Positions 56,145 to 64,000 of a stretch of DNA of 64,000 bases are shown piece after piece. The stretch is from Anastatus disparis (lineage: Eukaryota; Arthropoda; Insecta; Hymenoptera; Eupelmidae). Under the pieces are notes generated by a model. It was not told where the DNA came from. It saw nothing but the letters and a program-made list of their open reading frames with translations, and ran no database searches. The stretch covers positions 124,001 to 188,000 of the forward strand of contig JAFFSR010000016.1 in NCBI GenBank assembly GCA_017163975.1, written 5' to 3'. The position numbers and the translations under genes are program-made. Every line of letters begins with the position of its first letter. Position 1 is the stretch's first letter.

Positions 56145-57015
56145 GAAATAATTATTATTGTTACAGATTTTTATTAGTATTATTTTTTCTCTAAAATGAT
56201 TTTCAAATTAAGAAACGATTTAAGCTATGTAAATCATAATTTTAATTATATTGTTACATCTAAGGTATTCAGTTAAAGCTTAAGTCTATTACATTTGAGA
56301 TTGCATAGTTACCTAGACAATCATCTTGAGTCGGGAGGGAAGTGAATGAATATTCACTTGTATATTCACATTATATTTAAATAATTTTATTCTATTTAAA
56401 TAATTACTTCTGCAAAACATTTTATGTTATTTTTTTTTTTATCTCATAAGCTATAATACAAAATTTCATTTGTAAAGAAAATTTAAAATGTATAGATTAA
56501 ATTAATTAAAAAGTATTTATAAGCAAAATCATTAATAATTTAAAAAAAAAAAAACTATTTTAAATATTATAAGTTTAAAATAACTATATAATTTAATAAT
56601 TTTCATTTTTTAAATATATTTAAAAAGAAAAAAAAATTACTACAAACACATCGAATAATTGTACGAAAATATTCAAACAAAATATTTTAATGATTACTGT
56701 ATTTAAATAGATTTTAAGTTATTTATGTAAATTGATCGATAACTGTACAAAATTTATTACATTTTATTACTCTTATATTTATTAATTTAAACATATACAG
56801 TTACTGATCAATCAAAAAAGTTTTCAGTAAGTCAAAACTTAAATGCAATGTTATCAAATATTACAAGTTGAAAATAACAAAAAATCTTTTACTTAAACAT
56901 TATAATTTATGACTATTTTTACGAATTTAATAAATTTAAGAAAATAACATGAATGATGGCACCGATTTTAAAAGGATGAGGTTTAAGAAAAATAGGTTGA
57001 AACAATAAAAGAAAA

Positions 57016-57017
<2 letters not shown>
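56145..57017. other. Very AT-rich gene-free DNA
   Basis: No gene or organised repeat supported. Confidence 0.5.

Positions 57018-57072
<55 letters not shown>
57018..57072. repeat. (TA)n microsatellite
   Basis: About 54 bp of uninterrupted TA. Confidence 0.95.
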
Positions 57073-57074
<2 letters not shown>

Positions 57075-57207
57075 AGAAAAAAAATTATATTATAAAAACA
57101 AAAGAAAAATATACATGTTTATTATAGAATATGTACATGATAACGTTTAAAAATCTAAACCACTTTTTTCTCCGTTTCTCCGGTTCTCCGGTTCTCCGCA
57201 TTTTTTA

Positions 57208-57850
57208 AATGTGTTTTTCTTGGGCCTTATATTTTCTTGGGCCCAATATTTTTTCGGTCTCTATATTTTTTGGGCCTTATTTTTTATGGGCCTTATATTT
57301 TATTGAGCCTTATATTTTCTTGGGCCTTATAATTTTTTGGACTCAATATTTTTTTAGGCCCAATATTTTTTCGATCTCTATATTTTTTGGGCCTTATTTT
57401 TTTGGGTCTTATATTTTATTGAGCCTTATACTTTCTTGGGCCTTATAATTTTTTGGACTCAATATTTTTTTGGACCCAATATTTTTTCGGTCTCTATATT
57501 TTTTGGGCCTTATATTTGAATGAGCCTTATACTTTCTTGGGTCTTATATTTTTTTGGGCCTTATAATTTTTTGGACTTAATATTTTTTTGGGCCAAATAT
57601 TTTTTCGGTCTCTATATTTTTTGGGCCTTATATTTTATTGAGCCTTATACTTTCTTTGGCCTTATATTTTTTTGGGCCTTATAATTTTTTGGACTTAATA
57701 TTTTTTTGGGCCCGATATTTTTTCGGTCTCTATATTTTTTGGGCCTTATATTTTCTTGGGCCTAACACTTTCCTTGGCTTTATATTTTTTGGGCCTTATA
57801 TTTTCTTGGGCTTTATATTTTTTTGATTCCTACATTTTTTTGGTCAATAT
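57208..57850. repeat. Second array of the ~17-bp/117-bp satellite
   Basis: Same monomers and order as 17350-18935, on the same strand. The GGGCCCAATATTTT marker (with variants) recurs at 57239, 57356, 57472, 57590 and 57708, i.e. every 116-118 bp, so the higher-order unit is regular here. Confidence 0.92.
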
Positions 57851-58016
57851 GTTTTTTAACGTAGCTTTTCATCTAAGCCTGTATACTTTTACATTGGATT
57901 CTTCAGTGGAGCGTATTTTCATAATGTTTTATACAGGCTCTGCTCCAGACGCTATAATATTTTTTTTTATCTTAAATGCAATGTTTAAACGTCTCATTCT
58001 TACACTAGACATTGCA
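57851..58016. other. Short unique stretch between satellite and 30-bp repeats
   Basis: No feature supported; it may be the 3' flank of the Helitron. Confidence 0.4.
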
Positions 58017-58290
58017 AATCTAATAGCGCATCTCCATATGCAGTCGATTAAACAGAGCGTCCCAATATGCAGCCGATTCAACAGCGTACCCCAATATGCA
58101 GCCGATTCAACATCGCATCCCAATATGCAGCTGATTCAACAGCGCATCCCTATTTGCAGCCGATTCAACAGCGCATTCCCTAATGTAGTCGATTTAATAG
58201 CGTATCCTCGTATGCAGCCGATTCAACAGCACGTTTCCTTATATAGCCGATTTAACAGCGCGTCCTTTATACAGCTGATTCAACATCATA
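58017..58290. repeat. ~30-bp tandem repeat, about nine copies
   Basis: Units of the AACAGCGCATCCCAATATGC + AGCCGATTC type repeat every 29-31 bp with substitutions. Contiguous units with no unique spacers rule out a CRISPR array. It lies on the 3' side of the minus-strand Helitron. Confidence 0.85.
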
Positions 58291-58415
58291 TTAAACTATT
58301 TTGAAAGCGTCAATTGATATTTATTTTTATTAAATATCATATATTTTATTATATTTCGAGTTTAACTATTAACACAATCTAAAACATAAATATTAAATAT
58401 ATATTGACATATTCT

Positions 58416-60591
58416 TTATAATATCTCTTTATAAACAATGTTTTTTGTATATATTGTATTCTGATCATTTTTATTTTCTCCGTTGACAATAGCGTAGTCA
58501 GCTAAAAATAATTTTAAATTATTTTTAAATTTCGTCCTTGAAAGAGCAACATATAATTGCCCATGACTGAAAACTGGTGACGGCAAATCAACACCAACTT
58601 TTTCATAAGATTGTCCTTGTAATTTATTAATAGTCATTGCAAATCCTAATCTAATAGGAAACTGTTTTCGTTGCATATTGAATGGAATTTCTTCCGTAGA
58701 TGGAGATAAATTTATTCTTGGAATGAAAACTTATTTACTTTTGTTTTGACCAGTTGCTAATTCCGCTTGAATGAAATATTTAAGCATTCTTTTACTATCA
58801 ACCTTGTTCCATTACAAAGTCCCTTATTGACATTTAAATTTCTTAAAAGTACAATGATAGCCCCTACTTTTAAATGTAATTTATGTGGTGGAAGTCCATT
58901 AGGAGTTAACTTATTTAAAAATTCTGTAAATAACATAATATCTAAATATTCTTTGTTATCATCTTCAGCAGTATCAATACTCAAATATTCAACATAGTTT
59001 CCTTCCATTAAGCTCAAAACATTGTTATTGATTTCAGTATTATCATTATTTTTAGGAGCCAAAATAACTTTTTTTGTTAGATTCGTATTGTTTATTTTTA
59101 TTGTTTTTCCGAATATTTTTTCGACAAGATTTTCTTCAATGATAAAATTATCTGGTATAGCAGTTACTTCATTATCATCTTCAAAAACATCACGGCGTTT
59201 TCCTTCTCCGATGTCTAATAACCATTGTTTAAAATTATTATCATTATCCGAAACTCGCAGATATTTATTTAACTTCATTTGCTTAAAATTTTGCCATAAT
59301 AAACTAAATTTAACTGAATTTTCAATAATGTTCATACGGCTATCATGTCGTACAATTGGTAATGTTTACCTAAAATCTCCTGATATAATTACAATTTTAC
59401 CACCGAAGGGTTGGTTTACATTGTATAAATCTTGAAAAAGACGATCAACCGCTTCAAAAGCAAATTTTGAAGTCATGGATATTTCATCCCAAATAATTAT
59501 TTGTGTTTCCTTTAATTATTGTCCTTCTGCAGAATTAGGCTTAACATTACAAGTTGTACAATCTGTTATATTTAACGGTAGTTCAAATGTTGTATGCACG
59601 GTACTTCCATCGACTAATGAATTCGCTGCTATACCTGTCAAAGCTACACATAAATAATGTATGGTATGATATTTAAAATAAGCCATTAAAACGTTAAGTA
59701 AATAACTTTTTCCACTTCCACCCGGTCTATAAAAATATATTTTTCTTTACTTTGATTGCTTAAACTTTTTAGTGTAGAGTCGAATATTTGCCTTTGTTTA
59801 TTATTTAAAGTATTTATTTTTATTTCTAATTCATTAAGAATATAATTATTATGATTTAAAATTGTTTCATTATTATCTTCTTCTATAAATGTGCTCATGT
59901 TAGGTAAATTAAAATCGTTTAATGAAAATCCATTGACTTGTAAATTATTTTTAATAACATTCAATGCAAGATTTTCACCTACATTTTTTTCGTATTTAGG
60001 GTGGTAAAATTTATCTTTATATTTTTCATATAAATCTCGTGCAATTATAGGATTATGAAAAACGCAAATAAAAGCAAATAATTTACAAAGAGCATAAGGG
60101 AATTCTGTTGAAGATGCTTTTTCCAAGCATCTATCCCATTCTTTATCTTTATTAATTAATTGTTTTGCCTTAGCTGCCACATAAAACGAATTGTACATCA
60201 CATCATCAACAGTACGCAAAGCTTCAAAAGACGTGGCTCCTTTAACATGTAATAGTAATAACCTAATAAAATAACGTTCTCTATCTTTCGGACTTACTAA
60301 GTACATTCTACTGAGTATTGGTTTTCTTTTTTTTTTTCTTTTATTCCACTTTTTCAGTTTTTCATCAAATGTATAAAAATTTGGTATTTCTGAATATAAG
60401 TAATTTCGTGCTTCGAAATCTTCTCTATTTGATTCAAAATATGCTCTTAATGTTGTTCCAACATTTTTTCGCATGATCATTTCTTCTTTTCCTTCTTTAA
60501 AAAATACGTTTTGTTGATTCTCTTCATGAACGCTTAGACGTTTTATAGTATGTGGAATGACATGTAAAGGATATTCTAATAATCTGTGCAT
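58416..60591 (-). pseudogene. Helitron helicase half (Pif1-like), broken
   Basis: The 60591-59686 frame leads from the Rep-helicase linker into Walker A; a frameshift at about 59723 puts G-G-S-G-K-S in the neighbouring frame. Then follow T-G-I-A-A-N-S-L, a TAA near 59520, Walker B I-I-I-W-D-E-I-S, a second ATPase region (59335-58757), a stop and frameshift near 58735, and the C-terminal signature [13 protein letters not shown] with Y-V-A-L-S-R-T (58676-58416). These are the SF1B Pif1 motifs. The helicase would unwind DNA during rolling-circle transposition. Confidence 0.85.
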
Positions 60592-63118
60592 TGCTTCAGG
60601 TGGACATAAATATCGCGTATTAATGTATTGTTTGATTTCGTCATATTTATATTCAACATTTTCACTATTGTCATTTTCAAAAGTGTCTTAATTTTCTGAT
60701 CTAAAATCAACATTTACTTGATGTATTTTAATGTATGCACAATCATGACCTTCATAACAGTATTTGAATAAATATTTAATGCATTGTGCAGTGGAACAAA
60801 CTTATACGTTTATGCGTGAATTAAATTTCAATAATAAGTAAGAATTATAAGGAACAACGAATCCATTATCTGCAATTCTTTCTGTAAAATTATTTTTAAA
60901 AATAATTTCGACGCCATCATTTTTGCGTTTGTATAGTGGATACCTATTTGATTTAAATGTTGTTGTATTATTAAATTTTTTTGGAAAATTTTTCGTACAT
61001 TGTTTCGTATTTTTATCCATACACGGACAATTTATATTTTGCATACCACAGGGACTGTGTATCATAAATTGTTTAACAATACTATATAATTTTGGATAAA
61101 TATCTCTATTTGGGATTTTTGCACTTATTATTTTATCAACTTTTTCAGGAATGTCAAATTTATCATTTTTATCTAAGAATAACAACATATGCATATGTGG
61201 TAATCCTCGTTTTTGAAATTCAATTACATAACTATATGCAATACATTTTTCTAATATTCCCTTTTTTATTACTAAATTTTCGAATTCTTCTACTTTTTGA
61301 TAAAATACTTTTGTTATAATATGTGGTCTATCTATTGCATTTTTATAAATTTCCAAGTTTTCAGTTATTTCTTTCCATTGTGGGTCACAGGTCATAGTTA
61401 CAAAAAGGTCAGGTTTACCATGATAATTTACAAGTGTTATTGAATCAATGTCATTTTGTTTTAAAAATCGTGGACTTCCTGTAAAGTTTGTTAGTAATAT
61501 TACCATTTTTCCAATTTTTGAATAATCCAATTCTTTTTTGTTATGTAAATAGTCCATAACACCTTTGTGACAATCACTTCTTAATACGTTTTGGTTTTTT
61601 CGTATAAAATATAATCTGGAGGTTTTAACTTTTACAAACGCATCAACAATGAACTGTTGAGATAATTTTCCTAAATTAAGAAATGGATTAAATTCATTTC
61701 TAACACTGAATCTATAATTATAAAATTGCAAATTTTTAATATTAGATTTTCCAAATTTATTTTTCATATTTGACATCCATCCAAAACCACCATTAGGATG
61801 AATAAGGAAATATGTCATAGGATCTGTGTGTTTGCTAATTTTTAGTACACTAATTGGTTTATCAGACTTAGGGTAAATGACAATATCACGTTCAATAGGA
61901 GGCATATCGTCTTCTCCAACGTATACTATTGCTACATTATTACAGGTAGGTAGATTATATCTATTTTCTATCGAAATTATTATTGCGGACAATAGGCATA
62001 GTAACAGTTTTCAGAAGACAATTAATTTTTGCACATCGTTGTAGTTCTTCTTCTCCTGCTTCATGCATCATTTTATAGGCTTTAGCATGAGGGTTAATAT
62101 CTCTCATTAAGTTATCTGAATGTTTTAATAATGTTAAGTTTGTATTAAACTTATGTCGTTCAATCGTTGCCATTTAATTATCTAAAATATATAATTGTCC
62201 ATATTTAAGTGCTTTATCTTTATTAGGATGTAACGCATATACATTATGGTCAATTTGTCCACATATTCCAATAACTTGTGGTCCTTTACTCGGCAATGTA
62301 TCAAAATTGGGATCAAAACTTGCGAATGCTAAAGCATTATTGTACAACCTAACATTTCGTCGAAAATCAATACTTTCTTCCGTAAATTCAGTTGCTCAAA
62401 ACATTAATCGTTCTGGGTAAGGTGGATTTTCTAACAATTCTACTTTACCTTTATGACAACAATTGGAGAAATCGTTACTTTTAGTATGTTAAAAAGCAAA
62501 ATGTTGCGCATCACAATAAACACATGTATTCGTCATGGAACCAATGTAATTTTCAGATATGAGATTTTCATCGAAATATATATTTGCCATACAACCAATC
62601 AGTTTCAAATTAATTTTTTTAGTTAATATTTTTTCATTTAATTTCTTTAATTTTTTTTCTACTTTGCCCTTCATTGTTTTATCAATAACTTCGTTTAATA
62701 CAATATTATGATTGTTATTATGATTATTATTATTCTAATTTTCATTATAATTATTATCTTCAATTTTTAATCGTTTACACTTAACTTTTTTTAATTTTTC
62801 TTCATATTTTTTTGGTTGTTTTTCTTTAATTTTTATATAAGCTTCTGTCTTACGTAAAGCCTCATTCGCACGTATTTGTTCAAATTTATCAGTACTCATT
62901 GTTTCCTTGGATTGCCATTTTGTTATGTTAGTATTTTCTAATTTCTATTTATATTTATTTAGTTGTCCTTTTTTCATTTTCATATAAGCTTTTTTCTTAC
63001 CTAAGGTTTCTTGAACACGTCTTAGTTCTAATTTATCATTACCTTTTTGTTTCTCGCATTTCTATAATAATGTCTTTTTCTGAAATTTTATTATATTTAT
63101 GTGATTCTTCTGTTACCA
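60592..63118 (-). pseudogene. Helitron Rep half (HUH endonuclease), broken
   Basis: Upstream are Lys/Glu-rich repeats (63060-62700) and a zinc-finger-like C-V-Y-C-D-A-Q-H-F. After a stop there are C-C-H-K-G-K-V and N-N-A-L-A-F-A-S. The 61992-60802 frame has K-P-D-L-F-V-T-M-T-C-D-P-Q-W and the HUH motif L-P-H-M-H-M-L (near 61190). Directly after the TAA at 60802 the same frame continues with the two-tyrosine motif K-Y-L-F-K-Y (about 60760), followed by a TAA near 60690. It would nick and join single strands at Helitron ends. Confidence 0.85.
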
Positions 63119-63130
63119 TTTACCTATTAA

Positions 63131-63532
63131 CGGGATGTCGGAGCTGCATCACTTGAGTTTTGCTTTTTCTATTATATCAGTATCTTTTTAAATTAATAAA
63201 TTAAACAAATATAGTGACTTGTCCGTACTAAAGCTATATTACTACAATGATTTTTGTCAAAATAAAAAATCATTTAGACTTGTTATTTTTTTATGAGCTT
63301 GGATTGGAAATTAGATATCAAACTTGATAGACCTAACTTTAAAATGCGATACATTGAAAGTTTTTATTATAATTTTATATGTCTAATATTTTGGTGGATT
63401 TCTGGAGTTGTCCGCACTGGAGTATAATCTTACAAATTTTTACTTTGTAGCAAAAAAACTTGATTGAACGCATCGTTTATTCATAAGTTAGGATTGGAAA
63501 TATTATTAGAAGGGGGCCGCTTCTTCAAGCTC
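63131..63532. mobile_element. 402-bp TTAA-flanked repeat
   Basis: TTAA lies at 63127-63130 and 63533-63536. The left end CGGGATGTCGGAGCTGC matches 2584 onward. The right half (TGGATTTCTGGAGTTGTCCG, then GAAGGGGG) matches blocks in both giant arms (about 52230-52340 and 41860-42000). Inverted termini are weak. Probably a non-autonomous piggyBac-like family. Confidence 0.6.
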
Positions 63533-63536
63533 TTAA

Positions 63537-64000
63537 GTTTTGTTACAAATAAAGTTTCTTTTTCAACTATTTCTTTTGATTCTTTTTTTCTTCATTTAAT
63601 TTAATCTCAACTGCCCCAATTTTATTATCGTTATAATTCAAATAGATGTCATCGATTCCCATTATATCATTATCTGGTTTTTAAAAATTTCTATCTGAAA
63701 TGTCATTGTCAATTTCCATTAAAATTGTTTCATGATTCGAATTCTTTTGTTTACGATACGTTTCCATGATCTTTTTTTGTTCTGGCAATAAATGTATTTG
63801 TGAGTTTTTTTTATAATATTTCAAGCTTGGCGAAATCTAAATTAAATGGTATTAGATTAAGACCTTGCTCATGACAAAAACTCCTTTTTATCATATCCAG
63901 TGAATTATCGTAATTAATTTTTGCATTATTATAATTTTGTAAAACTGGAAACATTTTTATTTTTTGCGTTTTAAAAATTCTTTATAAACGTAATCGCATT
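63537..64000 (-). other. Coding-like remnant, minus strand
   Basis: Short stop-broken minus-strand stretches such as N-Y-D-N-S-L-D-M-I-K-R and H-E-Q-G-L-N-L-I-P-F (around 63830-63930) look like decayed protein-coding sequence, possibly belonging to the Helitron or another element that continues beyond the window. I do not recognise the family. Confidence 0.35.

Larger units (their letters stand above)
58416..63118 (-). mobile_element. Autonomous-type Helitron, decayed
   Basis: Minus-strand coding order is N-terminal zinc-finger-like region, HUH Rep, then Pif1-type helicase, the hallmark RepHel arrangement of Helitrons. Exact ends (5' TC, 3' hairpin plus CTRR) were not identified, so the given limits are those of the coding region. 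It carries several stops and frameshifts. A TTAA-flanked repeat sits on its 5' side. Confidence 0.85.

Noticed and set aside
58017..58290. CRISPR-like regular repeats
   Set aside because: Units are contiguous, with no unique spacers, and the locus is eukaryotic.

Overview
The window is eukaryotic, AT-rich, intron-bearing DNA with no recognisable single-copy host gene. Its content is a dense nest of decayed mobile elements: a Ty3/gypsy-type LTR retrotransposon, a Polinton/Maverick, a Helitron, tRNA-derived SINEs, many long palindromic (fold-back) DNA elements, a satellite with higher-order structure, and what looks like a chuvirus-glycoprotein-like endogenous viral fragment. This combination points to an arthropod genome, most likely an insect; I favour a hymenopteran from the style of the Polinton genes, but that is inference. 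The region looks heterochromatic or otherwise TE-tolerant, because nearly every large reading frame carries stops, frameshifts, deletions or insertions.

Layout. 1-3847: gene-free DNA with a PIF/Harbinger-type MITE (886-1583) and a palindrome (1908-2574). 3848-15978: a gypsy-type element with a 5'-truncated left LTR, a PBS, a gag broken by a 1.9 kb fold-back element, zinc knuckles, an aspartic protease, a pol that has lost RT/RNase H and most of integrase, a PPT and a 2.35 kb right LTR. This is followed by a second leader copy and an inverted LTR copy (to 17338). 17350-18935: a satellite of ~17 bp monomers in ~117 bp higher-order units. 18936-21785: gene-free DNA with small palindromic MITEs and a tandem repeat. 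21786-53727: a giant inverted repeat whose left arm is split by an ~18.2 kb Polinton (23296-41501); its interior holds further nested fold-back elements and a SINE. 53728-57200: a 12-bp palindromic minisatellite, the EVE-like ORF and another fold-back element. 57208-57850: the same satellite family in the same orientation. 58017-58290: a 30-bp tandem repeat. 58416-63118: a minus-strand Helitron (Rep plus Pif1-type helicase). 63131-63532: a TTAA-flanked repeat. Coding-like debris runs to the end.

The Polinton carries a near-complete module set. On the minus strand are a small MGQSSS ORF, an uncharacterised protein, the major capsid protein, a 51-aa ORF, the penton-like minor capsid protein, and a contiguous PLA2/pVI-like/cysteine-protease frame. 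On the plus strand are the packaging ATPase, an uncharacterised protein, a coiled-coil protein and a chromodomain integrase. On the minus strand again are a small protein and an intron-containing protein-primed-type DNA polymerase B. A 187-aa plus-strand ORF lies near the right end. Only the 53-, 51- and 187-aa frames are intact. Both Polinton TIRs were independently hit by LTR-type insertions at ATAT.

Relative order can be read from nesting: giant palindrome, then Polinton, then the two LTR insertions and a 381-bp MITE in PolB. The strongest leads are a pair of compensated hairpins in the Polinton, its intact small ORFs, the PLA2-protease fusion, the higher-order satellite flanking the nest on both sides, and the self-complementary 12-bp minisatellite.
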